Below, piece after piece: positions 1 through 8,480 of a DNA stretch of 64,000 nucleotides. Location: assembly GCF_026625745.1 (NCBI RefSeq), contig NZ_CP113061.1:1575501-1639500 (forward strand), read 5' to 3'. The DNA comes from Asticcacaulis sp. SL142. GTDB lineage: Bacteria; Pseudomonadota; Alphaproteobacteria; Caulobacterales; Caulobacteraceae. The notes beneath the pieces were generated by a model. It was given only the letters and a program-made list of their open reading frames with translations, did no database searches and was not told where the DNA came from. The position numbers and the translations under genes are program-made. Numbering within the stretch: the stretch's first letter is position 1; every line of letters starts with the position of its first letter.

Positions 1-1
1 C

Positions 2-241
2 ACCCGCATCGCCGAGGCGACGCAGCGGTCGCGCGCGTTTGTTATCAAAGAGGCCGTGGCCGCCTATGTCGAAGATCACCGCGCCTACAAGGCGGCCATT
101 CAGGAAGCCATAGCTGAGGCCGATAAAGGCGTGTTCATTTCGGGCGAAAAGGTCATGGCCTGGCTTGAAGAGTTGCGCACCAATCCCGATGCCCCCGATC
201 CCGAACCGGATATATTCCCTGAGACCGATACCAGAGCATGA
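2..241 (+). CDS. ParD/CopG-type antitoxin, 5' end cut off by window edge
   Basis: The reading frame is open from base 2, so the start lies outside the window. The visible part reads as a ribbon-helix-helix protein (TRIAEATQRSRAFVIKEAV, the usual strand-helix-turn-helix of ParD/CopG repressors) followed by a charged helical tail that would wrap the toxin. Its stop overlaps the start of the ParE gene in an ATGA arrangement, so the two are translationally coupled. By family knowledge it should neutralise the toxin and repress the shared promoter, which is outside the window. Confidence 0.8.
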   Translation, partial: TRIAEATQRSRAFVIKEAVAAYVEDHRAYKAAIQEAIAEADKGVFISGEKVMAWLEELRTNPDAPDPEPDIFPETDTRA

Positions 242-522
242 CCGCCAAGCTTCTGGCTCAGGCCCGCGCTGATATGAGGCAGGCCTTCAACTTCATTCGC
301 GCCGAAAATCCGCAGGCTGCGGATAATCTGATTACAGCCATTCAAAAATCCATCAGTCTGATCGAGACAAAACCGTTTATTGGTCGGTTCGACCCTGAAG
401 ATAACACGCGCGAATGGTCGATCCCGCGCTGGCCATATGTCATTGTGTATAGAGTAAGGGGCGAAAACATTGATGTTCTTCGGGTTTGGCATACGCGGCG
501 GGATCGGTTTTCGGACAATTAA
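238..522 (+). CDS. parE: ParE/RelE-superfamily toxin
   Basis: A 94-residue protein with the usual ParE length and layout: an N-terminal helical hairpin beginning AKLLAQARADMRQAFNFI, a middle segment KPFIGRFD, then the conserved basic C-terminal strand region with YVIVYRV and VLRVWHTRRDR. ParE toxins poison DNA gyrase; RelE relatives cleave mRNA in the ribosome. The ending with VWHTRRD is typical of ParE. It overlaps the antitoxin gene by 4 bp. It appears intact, unlike the second ParE copy near 14.2 kb. Confidence 0.85.
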   Translation: MTAKLLAQARADMRQAFNFIRAENPQAADNLITAIQKSISLIETKPFIGRFDPEDNTREWSIPRWPYVIVYRVRGENIDVLRVWHTRRDRFSDN

Positions 523-564
523 TTCATGGGGTTTGGGGCCTACGGCCCCAAGTCTTATATATTC

Positions 565-601
565 AAAAGAAAAGCCCCATCTAAGATGAGGCTTTTCTTT
601 T
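565..601. terminator. bidirectional terminator between parE and rpoD
   Basis: A near-perfect 18-bp palindrome: AAAAGAAAAGCC on the left pairs with GGCTTTTCTTTT on the right around a short loop. T-runs follow on both strands, so it can end both the rightward parDE and the leftward rpoD transcripts. Confidence 0.8.
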
Positions 602-645
602 GAAGTACAAAGGTTTGTGGGGTCACAAACCCCACGCCCCATACG

Positions 646-2751
646 TTAGCTGTCGAGGAAGGAGCGCAGTTTGCGCGACCGGCTGGGGTGCTTAAGCTTA
701 CGCAGCGCCTTGGCCTCGATCTGACGGATACGCTCACGAGTAACCGAGAACTGCTGGCCGACTTCTTCCAAGGTATGATCAGTGTTCATCCCGATCCCAA
801 AGCGCATCCGCAGGACACGTTCTTCCCGCGGCGTCAGTGACGCCAGAACGCGGGTTGTTGTTTCGCGCAGGTTCGACTGGATCGCCGCATCAATCGGCAG
901 GATCGCGTTCTTGTCCTCAATGAAGTCCCCAAGGTGCGAATCCTCTTCGTCCCCGATCGGGGTTTCCAGCGAAATCGGCTCCTTGGCGATTTTAAGAACC
1001 TTGCGCACCTTCTCCAGCGGCATGGCCAGCTTTTCCGCCAGTTCTTCCGGCGTCGGTTCGCGGCCAATTTCATGCAGCATCTGACGCGAGGTCCGCACGA
1101 TCTTGTTGATCGTTTCGATCATGTGTACCGGAATACGGATGGTGCGGGCCTGATCGGCGATCGAGCGCGTAATCGCCTGCCTGATCCACCAGGTCGCGTA
1201 GGTCGAGAACTTATAACCCCGGCGATATTCAAACTTATCAACCGCCTTCATCAGGCCAATATTGCCTTCCTGAATCAAATCCAGGAACTGCAAACCACGG
1301 TTGGTATATTTCTTGGCAATCGAGATCACGAGGCGCAGGTTGGCTTCGACCATTTCGGTCTTGGCCTGACGGGCTTCGCGCTCACCCTTTTGCACGGTCT
1401 GGACGATGCGACGGTAATCATCGACCGCCACGCCCATATCGGTCGCCAACTGGATCACATCGCCGCGAATACGGCCAATCGCATTGCCTTCGTTGTCGAT
1501 GAACTTTTGCCAGCGCACGCCCATGTCGCGCACTTTTTCGGCCCATTGCGGGTCAAGCTCACGTCCATAATAGGATTGCAAAAATTCGGTGCGCGAAATG
1601 CCGTAGGAATCCGCCATCCGCAGCAGACGCCCTTCTAAGCCCATCAGGCGCTTATTGATCGCATAGAGCTGCTCGACCAGCGCTTCGATCCGCTGATTAT
1701 TGAGCTTCAGCGTCTTAAGGTGACGGGTGATGGTCGCGGTCACTTCATCGTAAGCAGCGCGGTCTTTGGGATCGAGCGGCAGGCCCTCAAGCTTGGCCGT
1801 CAGCATCTTTTCCTGCGTCCGGCGATAGGTTTCGAACTCACCGGCAATGGCGTCCAGCGTTTCCATCACGCCTTCGCGCAGTTCCGATTCCATGGCAGAA
1901 ACGGTAGGGCCGGCACCGTCATCGAAGTCATCTTCGTCTTCTTCTTCGACGACTTCGGGCTTTTTCTCTTCTTCGTCCATAGGGACGTAGTCATCGTCAT
2001 CCTCGTCGTCGCCGGATTTGGGCGCCTTAGCCTCTACGGGCTTGGCTTCGACGATTTCCTTGACGGGTTCGGGGGCCTTGACGGGCTCTGGGGCCTTGAT
2101 GACCGGCGCAGGCGTAGCTTTGAGGGCAATGACGCCGTCATCCGCAACATCTTCCTCTTCGTCGGAGCCATCGAGCGCGCCCGGCGGCGGACCATCAGGG
2201 GTATTGCCGCCGTAGGTGCCTTCGAGGTCGATGATTTCGCGCAGCAGAATACGGCCGGAGCCCAGTTCTTCGCGCCATACCATAATGGCTTCGAACGTCA
2301 GGGCCGATTCACAAAGCCCGCGGATCATGGTGTCGCGACCGGCTTCGATCCGCTTGGCGATGGCGATTTCGCCTTCGCGCGACAACAGCTCAACCGAGCC
2401 CATTTCGCGCAGGTACATGCGCACAGGGTCATCGGTGCGGTCGTAGGCTGAGGTCTTGGCCGTCTCAACGACCGCGCCTGCCTCTTCGCGCACGGCGATT
2501 TCACCGCCCTCAGCGGCGTCTTCTTCCGAATCGACCACGTTCACACCCATCTCAGTGAGCATGGCCAGGGTGTCTTCGATTTGTTCTGACGTAAATTCTT
2601 CCGAAGGCAGAACCTTATTCAGTTCATCCATCGTCACATAGCCGCGGGCTTTCGCCTGCTTGATGAACTTTTTAACCCCGGCATCGGTTAGGTCGAGCAA
2701 GGGGCCGTCGGAAGGCGTATCGGCTTCGGGTTTGTCCGTAGCTTGGCTCAT
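646..2751 (-). CDS. rpoD: RNA polymerase primary sigma factor (sigma-70/sigma-73)
   Basis: A 701-residue housekeeping sigma factor. The start [10 protein letters not shown] is chosen because GGAG sits 9 bases upstream; an in-frame upstream extension has no homology to RpoD. Region 1.1 (about 20-100) is followed by region 1.2 ([17 protein letters not shown]), region 2 with the core-binding and -10-melting helices ([14 protein letters not shown]), region 3 ([11 protein letters not shown]) and a region 4 helix-turn-helix ([20 protein letters not shown]). Residues about 186-281 form a long Pro/Ala and Asp/Glu-rich linker inside the non-conserved region. The dnaG-rpoD neighbourhood is conserved in many bacteria. 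A 104-bp gap separates it from dnaG. Confidence 0.97.
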   Translation of the reverse strand: MSQATDKPEADTPSDGPLLDLTDAGVKKFIKQAKARGYVTMDELNKVLPSEEFTSEQIEDTLAMLTEMGVNVVDSEEDAAEGGEIAVREEAGAVVETAKTSAYDRTDDPVRMYLREMGSVELLSREGEIAIAKRIEAGRDTMIRGLCESALTFEAIMVWREELGSGRILLREIIDLEGTYGGNTPDGPPPGALDGSDEEEDVADDGVIALKATPAPVIKAPEPVKAPEPVKEIVEAKPVEAKAPKSGDDEDDDDYVPMDEEEKKPEVVEEEDEDDFDDGAGPTVSAMESELREGVMETLDAIAGEFETYRRTQEKMLTAKLEGLPLDPKDRAAYDEVTATITRHLKTLKLNNQRIEALVEQLYAINKRLMGLEGRLLRMADSYGISRTEFLQSYYGRELDPQWAEKVRDMGVRWQKFIDNEGNAIGRIRGDVIQLATDMGVAVDDYRRIVQTVQKGEREARQAKTEMVEANLRLVISIAKKYTNRGLQFLDLIQEGNIGLMKAVDKFEYRRGYKFSTYATWWIRQAITRSIADQARTIRIPVHMIETINKIVRTSRQMLHEIGREPTPEELAEKLAMPLEKVRKVLKIAKEPISLETPIGDEEDSHLGDFIEDKNAILPIDAAIQSNLRETTTRVLASLTPREERVLRMRFGIGMNTDHTLEEVGQQFSVTRERIRQIEAKALRKLKHPSRSRKLRSFLDS

Positions 2752-2855
2752 AAAAATTTTATCTCCGCCGTGACGCCGGAAACTGTCCGACCCCACACCA
2801 TTTCCCAAAGGAATTTCAAGAACTTGGTCAGATAAATCTTGTTAAGGCGTTAACC

Positions 2856-4772
2856 TTAAGAAGGTTTTTCGACGTCGTCCGCCCAAATATGTCCGCTCAT
2901 GAGACTTCGCCGCAGGGCATCACGCTCAGTTTTAAGACGCATATATGTCTCAGTGCCTACTTTTGTTAAAAGTTCTCCTGAGCCAGCCTTAAACTCGCGA
3001 TCCAACGCCGTCAAACGCGCTTGTGCGTTTAACGTTCGTAACCAGCGGGCATGAGCATTAGCGAGAGATATGTCCGGTGCGAGGAATGGCGCGCCTGATC
3101 TGAAGGCCGCCGTCTGTACTTCGCTTAACAATGCTCCAAGTCCTGACTTTTGCAGATGGCGGTTTAAGGCCGCTCTGTCAAGGCCCCCCTCGCCCATATC
3201 GTGCATAAAACTTAATGACACCAAAGTCTTTGCCAGTTTTTCAAGTTCCTCATCGCCAAAACCATAGGATTCCAGCACCTCCACCACATCGGCCAGCCAG
3301 TCGGGGTGCTCGATTATACCTTGCGCCAAGGCTGAGGCCATCGGATCGAGCGAGCGCGATAGCTTCTGTGACGCCGCCAGCCCTTCCTGCGTGGCCTGAA
3401 TCGGCGGCTCCATATATTTGCCGCCTTTTCGGAACGGCGCTTTCGGCTGCCACGGTGTCCGCGCCGGGGTTGCCGCCCGCTTAGGCGCCAGGAGGGCGTC
3501 CAGCCGCTCCAGCAAATCCTGCCGGTAGCTGTCGGCCAGATCCTTATCCTCAATCTGGGCCGCCAAAGCCCGCAGGCGTTTTTTCAAACCGGCCTTTTTT
3601 TCCGGCGTATCGAGCGGCTCAACCTCGGCCTCCCGCCGGAACAGCACCTCGACAAACGGCTGGGTGACCGCCAGCGCTTCACGCAGGGCCAGAGCGCCCT
3701 TTTCGCGCAACATATCATCCGGGTCCTGCCCGTTCGGCAGGTAGCAGACCTTAAAAGACCGGCCGGGTTTCAGCTTGGGCAGGGCGCGATCAAGTGCGCG
3801 CGACGCCGCCCGCATACCGGCCTTATCGCCGTCGAAACACAGGGTCGGCTCATTATGTCTGCGCCACAAAATATCGATTTGCTCCTCGGTCAGGGCCGTG
3901 CCGAGGGGGGCGACCGCCGGGACGTGGGCGCGCTGGCAGGCAATCACGTCCATATAGCCTTCGACCACCACCAGATCACTGGCATAGTCCTTGGTCTGGT
4001 TGGCTCCCATGATTTTGAGCGCTCCCGGCAGGCCGTACAGCATCTGGCCCTTGTGAAACAGCGGTGTCTCCGGCCCGTTGAGGTATTTGGCCTTCTCATC
4101 GGGATTAAGTGCCCGCCCCCCGAAGGAGACGATCTTTGAGCGCTGATCCTCGATCGGAAACATTAGCCGGTCGCGGAAACGGTCATAGGGGGCACCGCCG
4201 CCTTCGACCGAAATCAGCAGCCCACATTCGACCAGATCAGCCACCTTGGCGCCCTTTTGCACCAGCGCGTCCTTGAGCGCCGTGCGATCCTTGGGCGAAT
4301 AGCCCAGGCCAAAATGATGGATATCCTCGTCCGACAGGCCGCGTTTTTTGAGGTAATCACGAGCGGCCTGAGCGTGCGGATTTTTGTCGTGCAGCCGCGC
4401 GGCAAACCACTTACCCGCCAGCTCCATCCAGTCGGTCAGGGACTGCTTTTTCTGTTCTTGCGCGGCCGCCTGCGGGGTTTGCACCGGCATTGACATACCA
4501 GCCTGGAGTGCCAGTTTTTCAACCGACTCCATGAAACTTAAGCGCTCAGTCTCCTGAATAAAGGAGATGATATCGCCGTGCTTACCGGATGAAAAGTCAT
4601 GGTAAAACCCCTTCTCATCGTTCACATAAAATGACGGGGTTTTTTCCTTGGAAAACGGCGACAGTCCGACCCATTCGCGGCCATTTTTACGCAGTTTGAC
4701 GCTCTTGCCTATGACCTCCGACGGCCGCAGACGGGTTTTTAGTTCTTCAAGGAAATGATCATCGAAACGCAC
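2856..4772 (-). CDS. dnaG: DNA primase
   Basis: A 638-residue primase that makes RNA primers for the replication fork. It starts with GTG. The N-terminal domain, normally a CHC2 zinc-binding fold, is recognisable (VGLSPFSKEKTPSFYV and GFYHDFSSGKHGD), but the four metal ligands are replaced: S38 and S41 stand where Cys and His belong, D59 and S62 where two Cys belong. The TOPRIM catalytic core is intact (VVVEGYMDVIA and CFDGDKAGMRA). The C-terminal part (about 470-638) would be the helicase-binding domain. It lies upstream of rpoD on the same strand, probably co-transcribed. Confidence 0.96.
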   Translation of the reverse strand: MRFDDHFLEELKTRLRPSEVIGKSVKLRKNGREWVGLSPFSKEKTPSFYVNDEKGFYHDFSSGKHGDIISFIQETERLSFMESVEKLALQAGMSMPVQTPQAAAQEQKKQSLTDWMELAGKWFAARLHDKNPHAQAARDYLKKRGLSDEDIHHFGLGYSPKDRTALKDALVQKGAKVADLVECGLLISVEGGGAPYDRFRDRLMFPIEDQRSKIVSFGGRALNPDEKAKYLNGPETPLFHKGQMLYGLPGALKIMGANQTKDYASDLVVVEGYMDVIACQRAHVPAVAPLGTALTEEQIDILWRRHNEPTLCFDGDKAGMRAASRALDRALPKLKPGRSFKVCYLPNGQDPDDMLREKGALALREALAVTQPFVEVLFRREAEVEPLDTPEKKAGLKKRLRALAAQIEDKDLADSYRQDLLERLDALLAPKRAATPARTPWQPKAPFRKGGKYMEPPIQATQEGLAASQKLSRSLDPMASALAQGIIEHPDWLADVVEVLESYGFGDEELEKLAKTLVSLSFMHDMGEGGLDRAALNRHLQKSGLGALLSEVQTAAFRSGAPFLAPDISLANAHARWLRTLNAQARLTALDREFKAGSGELLTKVGTETYMRLKTERDALRRSLMSGHIWADDVEKPS

Positions 4773-4858
4773 GGCCTATATATGCGCCAAGTTCGCTCCG
4801 CCGCAACATATCCGTAAAAGCGTGCGCATAAATCGGATGATATTTTTCACGCCCCACT

Positions 4859-4886
4859 CTTGCAAGGCCCCAAACCCTCCCCAAAT
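4859..4886 (+). promoter_or_regulatory. candidate heat-shock (sigma-32) promoter of hsp20
   Basis: CTTGCA and CCAAAT separated by 16 bp resemble the alphaproteobacterial sigma-32 pattern (CTTGAA, about 17 bp, CCANAT). The implied transcript would begin near 4893, at the base of the first hairpin of the leader. Confidence 0.5.
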
Positions 4887-4892
4887 CTAATA

Positions 4893-5035
4893 GCGAAGGC
4901 GCCGATGACGGGCCTTCTTCGGATCACGCCGTTGCCCAGCATGGGGACGAAACCGGATCTGAACCTTCACTGAAACCCTTTGCGGATTAATAGTTTCCCG
5001 CTGAGGTCTCGCTTTAGATTAAGGAGCCACTGACT
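4893..5035 (+). promoter_or_regulatory. ROSE-type RNA thermometer in hsp20 leader
   Basis: The leader can fold into successive hairpins: GAAGGC with GCCTTC, CCC with GGG around AGCAT, and GCGG with CCGC. The last stem holds the signature of ROSE elements: TCGCT (5009-5013) opposite AGGA (5022-5025) of the Shine-Dalgarno, with a single unpaired G, closed below by GG and CC. In the ROSE family this stem hides the ribosome binding site at low temperature and melts on heat shock. The pairing was done by eye. Confidence 0.7.
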
Positions 5036-5530
5036 ATGCGTACTCAAATCGATTTTTCCCCCCTCTATCGTTCGGCCGTCGGTTTTGACCGTTTGGTGGG
5101 CCTGCTCGACAGTGCCGCCCGTTACGACACGACCCCCGGCTGGCCACCCTATAACATCGAGCGCGTCTCAAAGCGCGACGATGAGGCTGGCACGCTTGAT
5201 TCCTACCGTATCGAAGTGGCCGTGGCCGGTTTCCGTCCGGATCAACTGGCCCTTGAGGTCAAGGACAATGTCCTGACCGTATCGGGCCGTAAGGACGAAG
5301 ACACAACAGAGCGCACCTTCCTGCATCGTGGTCTGGCCGAGCGTAACTTTGAGCGCCGCTTCCAGCTTGCCGATCACGTCAAGGTGACGGAAGCTGAATT
5401 GGCCAATGGCCTGTTATCGATTACACTGACCCTCGAAGTCCCTGAAGCCAAAAAGGCCAAGCAGATCGCGATTAAATCGTCCGCTCAAACCTCTGGCAAC
5501 GCCCCGCAGGTACTCGAAGCGGCTGAGTAA
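5036..5530 (+). CDS. Hsp20 small heat-shock protein
   Basis: A 164-residue IbpA/Hsp20 chaperone holding unfolding proteins in the cytoplasm. The alpha-crystallin domain spans about 35-145: it opens with PPYNIERVSK, contains YRIEVAVAGF and the strand VKDNVLTVSGRK, and ends with the conserved LANGLLSITL. The short tail after ALKS-like IAIKSS carries no obvious IxI motif beyond IAI. AAGGAG lies 10 bases before the ATG and is the part masked by the putative thermometer. The gene is monocistronic. Confidence 0.93.
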   Translation: MRTQIDFSPLYRSAVGFDRLVGLLDSAARYDTTPGWPPYNIERVSKRDDEAGTLDSYRIEVAVAGFRPDQLALEVKDNVLTVSGRKDEDTTERTFLHRGLAERNFERRFQLADHVKVTEAELANGLLSITLTLEVPEAKKAKQIAIKSSAQTSGNAPQVLEAAE

Positions 5531-5920
5531 CGAGCGCATTGGCTACGCCGAACTTCGTTTCCAAAAAGTGTGAAGCGGTTTTTGGAATCAAATGCGCGTC
5601 AAACATTAGTATTTATAGTTTGAGTTGCGTCAGGTCACCAGACCGGCCTCTCTCCGGTTTGGTGGCCGCGCCAAAAGTTTCTGACATTCCCCACGTCGTC
5701 CCCCGACGATTAAGTTTGCCAATAACTTTTGGCACCAAGGGGATGGCATGATCTGCCATTCCCAAGGCTGGCTTTAGGCTGGCCTGACGGAGGGCGCACC
5801 GCCGCTAACGGTTGCGCCCTCCGTTTATCGTGTTCGTTGTTTTCTTCCCTTAGTCCCCTAACCTTCATAACCTTGCGGCCTTTACCGGCGGCAGGGTTTC
5901 TTTTTGTCAGATCGCATCTG
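5531..5920. other. intergenic region with two hairpins
   Basis: No gene is supported in this 390-bp stretch. It contains two strong hairpins: GGTCACCAGACCGG pairing with CCGGTTTGGTGGCC (5633-5667), and a longer one listed separately. The sequence between them shows no ribosome site or credible reading frame. Confidence 0.5.
5787..5824. terminator. strong hairpin, likely terminator
   Basis: ACGGAGGGCGCA pairs with TGCGCCCTCCGT, extended by CCG with CGG inside. A short T-run follows on the plus strand. It could end either the hsp20 transcript or leftward transcription from the VOC gene. Confidence 0.55.
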
Positions 5921-6262
5921 TCAGGCGGCTTCGGCCTTATAGAGGCACAATACCCGCAACCGGTGACCGTCGGGGTCAAGGGCCACAAACCCTAAACCAA
6001 AGCCCAGATCAGTCGGAATTTGCGGCAAGCGCACACAGGCATCCCATAGACGCTCATAGGTGCGCACGATCATATCCGCATCGGTCATGACGATGTCGAT
6101 CTGACGCGTCGCCGCCGAACCTGGCACCAGTTCCAACCGCATGTCGTTCGTGACAAAAACGGCATGATCCGCGGAATGGCTGGCGGCCTCACACCCCAGC
6201 AAAGCGGCATAAAAACGGGCACTTAGGCCCACATCGCACACCTGTAATCTGACCGGTTCCAT
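5921..6262 (-). CDS. VOC (glyoxalase/bleomycin-resistance fold) family protein
   Basis: A 113-residue single-domain protein with the beta-alpha-beta-beta-beta layout of vicinal-oxygen-chelate proteins: start VRLQVCDVGLSARFYAALLG, ending GFGLGFVALDPDGHRLRVL. The terminal DPDGH motif is typical. Members bind a metal or small ligand; the substrate cannot be inferred. It is the last gene after the pentapeptide protein and the WYL regulator, separated from the regulator by 42 bp, and may be the regulator's target. Confidence 0.75.
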   Translation of the reverse strand: MEPVRLQVCDVGLSARFYAALLGCEAASHSADHAVFVTNDMRLELVPGSAATRQIDIVMTDADMIVRTYERLWDACVRLPQIPTDLGFGLGFVALDPDGHRLRVLCLYKAEAA

Positions 6263-6304
6263 GACTTTTGCCCCTCATATTGAACAGAGCGAACCTAACC
6301 AAAC

Positions 6305-7072
6305 CTAATGCCAGCTTTTGTCAGCAGGTTCAGCTTCGCGCGCCTGACCGCGCCCCTCGCCGCGACTATCCCACTTCGCCTGCGCGCAGGCTTCTTCCTC
6401 ACGCCAGTCCTTGAGCAGCGACAACCGACGCCGTGGATAGCGTTCCGTGGCCACTGTCAGGCTTTGTATACGGTCAGAGCGAAAATGCCGGAAATTGCTG
6501 CGCGTTTCGCACCACGCCACCAGCACGCGCGCCCGCTCCCAGAACCCCAGCGCCACCGGCCAGATGACCCGATTGGTCACCACCTCATTGACGTCGCTGT
6601 AAAGAATGTCGAGTTTGCGTTCATGGCGCATGGCCTGCCGGATGAGGGCCAGATGCTTATCTTCCTGCTCGGACGGGGCCAGTTCCTTCCAGTTCGAGAC
6701 CATCAGTCCCGATGTTTGCAGACCGTCGCGGACATCTTCGGGCAGGACCGCGGAAATCTTGGCCAGAGCGTTGGTGGCGGCGGCACTTAAGGATTTATCG
6801 ACCCGGCCCGCGACCCACTGCGCCCCCAGCGCCAGCGCCTCGATCTCCTCCAGCGACAGCATCAGCGGCGGCAACATAAACCCGGGCCGCAGCACAAAAC
6901 CGACCCCGGCTTCGGCTTCGATATCGGCCCCCTGCGCGCGCAGTTCGCCCATGTCACGGTAAAGGGTGCGCAAGGAAATACGCAGTTCCTGCGCCAGAAA
7001 CTCCCCCGATACCGGATAGCGGTGCCTGCGCAAAATTTGCAGCAGATCAAAAAGCCTTTGCGTGCGCGACAT
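6305..7072 (-). CDS. YafY-type HTH/WYL-domain transcriptional regulator
   Basis: A 255-residue DeoR-like regulator. The start MSRTQRLFDLLQILRRH is the standard beginning of YafY proteins; upstream in-frame sequence overlaps the preceding gene and is not coding-like. A winged HTH occupies about 1-60 (VSGEFLAQELRISLRTLYRDMGEL), a linker domain follows (LEEIEALALGAQWVA), and the WYL-like ligand domain lies about 140-225, where the usual W-Y-L is degenerate (ILYSDVNE, RVIWPVALGFWERARVLVAWC). WYL domains sense nucleotides or oligonucleotides in several families. It sits between the pentapeptide gene and the VOC gene. Confidence 0.85.
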   Translation of the reverse strand: MSRTQRLFDLLQILRRHRYPVSGEFLAQELRISLRTLYRDMGELRAQGADIEAEAGVGFVLRPGFMLPPLMLSLEEIEALALGAQWVAGRVDKSLSAAATNALAKISAVLPEDVRDGLQTSGLMVSNWKELAPSEQEDKHLALIRQAMRHERKLDILYSDVNEVVTNRVIWPVALGFWERARVLVAWCETRSNFRHFRSDRIQSLTVATERYPRRRLSLLKDWREEEACAQAKWDSRGEGRGQAREAEPADKSWH

Positions 7073-7169
7073 GGGAAAATTCCTGAATAGCCGCGTCTGT
7101 TTTACCGCATTTAAATGAGAACAAAAGCAGAATTTTTTCAAAAAATGCTGATACTTTTCGCCTGCCGTT

Positions 7170-8429
7170 TTATTCCGCGATTTTCCCGCGCAGGCCCATG
7201 CAGGTGACATTCTCCAGCGCCTCAAGCTTGAGCTGCGCGCCCTCCATATTGGAGCGCGAAATATCGGCCCCATCCAGCTTTGCCATACGCAGGTCGGCAT
7301 GGGTGAAATTGACATTGCGCATCCGCCCGTCCGACAAATCCGCCGGCATATAGCGGTCCCTGGCGATCATCAGCGCGCCCAGTTTTGCCCCTTCGAGATT
7401 GGCCCCGTCCATACGCACCTTGGTCATGCGGGCCCCGCGCAGGTCAGCACCGGAAAGGTCGCAGTTACGCATATCCGCCCCATCAAGCTGCGAGCCCTGA
7501 AGCTGAATGCCGCGCATATCCAGCCCGTAAAACACCGCCCCCTTGGCCGAAAGCGCCGCCAGATTAAAGCCCTTGATAGACTTAAGCCCGCGCAGGTCAG
7601 CCTTATCGAAGACCGACGGCGTGCCCTCTTTCCCGATCGTGCTGACCCATAAAGCGTGCTCGCGCAACATATTGCCATAGGGCAAATCGGTGATGTCCTG
7701 GCCCACCGGTTTGTCGGTCAGAACGCCGGTCATGTCGGTTTGAGACACCCGCCACATGTCGGTCTTGGCCCCGATCAGCACGGCATCTTTCAGCGACGCA
7801 CCGCTGACATCGGCTCCGGATAGGTTGGCCCCTTCCAGGTCGACATTGTCCATGATCGCCTGCTTCAGGTTCGCCCGCGACAGGTTACACGACTTCATGA
7901 TGGCGTCGGTGAAATCGGCCTTCATGGCCTGAATGCCGGTCAGCTTGGAACGCTCAAGATTAGCCCCGCGCAGGTTGGCATAGGCGGCCTCAGACGCGCG
8001 TTCGGAAATTTCGCGGTAGACCAGCCCGGTTTTCTTGTCCGGCATGGCCATAGCGCCTTCGCGCAGGTCGGCCTCGAACATATCGACGCCTTCGAGATTG
8101 GCCCCACGCAGACAGGCCCCGCGCAGATCGACGCGCCGCAGGCTGGCACCCTTAAGGCAGGACAACTGAATATCGACGCAGTAAAGGTTTGAACCATCCA
8201 GCACCGCGCCGGTCAGGTCGCAATCGACCATGATGGCGCCGGTAAAATCAGCGTCTTTGAGAAGGCGATTTTTCAGAGACAGGCCCGACAGGTCACACCA
8301 CGCCAGCTTAGCGCGCGCGCCACCGGGTACGCCCTTCATCAGCCGCTCATGTTTCAGGCAGACCTGATCCAGTTCCGCTTGAGTCATGCGGGTAAAGCTA
8401 TAATCGGCCGCCGCAGCGCTCATACTCAC
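7170..8429 (-). CDS. pentapeptide-repeat protein
   Basis: A 419-residue protein made mostly of A(D/N)LXX repeats. Three blocks can be seen: about 43-125, about 150-225, and about 270-410, for example LRGACLRGANLEGVDM and LSGADLRGARM. These fold as right-handed quadrilateral beta helices; some family members mimic DNA and protect gyrase, but most have no known role. Segments near 126-150 and 227-265 break the repeats and may be loops. No signal peptide is seen. It precedes the WYL regulator by 97 bp on the same strand. Confidence 0.88.
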   Translation of the reverse strand: MSMSAAAADYSFTRMTQAELDQVCLKHERLMKGVPGGARAKLAWCDLSGLSLKNRLLKDADFTGAIMVDCDLTGAVLDGSNLYCVDIQLSCLKGASLRRVDLRGACLRGANLEGVDMFEADLREGAMAMPDKKTGLVYREISERASEAAYANLRGANLERSKLTGIQAMKADFTDAIMKSCNLSRANLKQAIMDNVDLEGANLSGADVSGASLKDAVLIGAKTDMWRVSQTDMTGVLTDKPVGQDITDLPYGNMLREHALWVSTIGKEGTPSVFDKADLRGLKSIKGFNLAALSAKGAVFYGLDMRGIQLQGSQLDGADMRNCDLSGADLRGARMTKVRMDGANLEGAKLGALMIARDRYMPADLSDGRMRNVNFTHADLRMAKLDGADISRSNMEGAQLKLEALENVTCMGLRGKIAE

Positions 8430-8480
8430 GCCAACTTTCCTAAAAGTTTCAGGCGTTAAGCATAGGTAACAAGTCTTAAC

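Noticed and set aside
934..1638. Long open frame on the plus strand opposite rpoD
   Set aside because: It is a shadow of rpoD: codon pattern is antisense to a conserved gene, and no protein family is recognisable.
2752..2808. Upstream extension of rpoD ([10 protein letters not shown])
   Set aside because: No RpoD homology; the ATG at 2751 has a proper GGAG site.
2840..2862. TTAA-rich stretch resembling a CtrA box
   Set aside because: The spacing TTAA-N4-TTAA and TTAA-N10-TTAA does not match TTAA-N7-TTAA, and it lies in the dnaG-rpoD gap at the dnaG stop.
5539..5751. Plus-strand frame after hsp20
   Set aside because: It crosses two hairpins, has no ribosome site and no family pattern.
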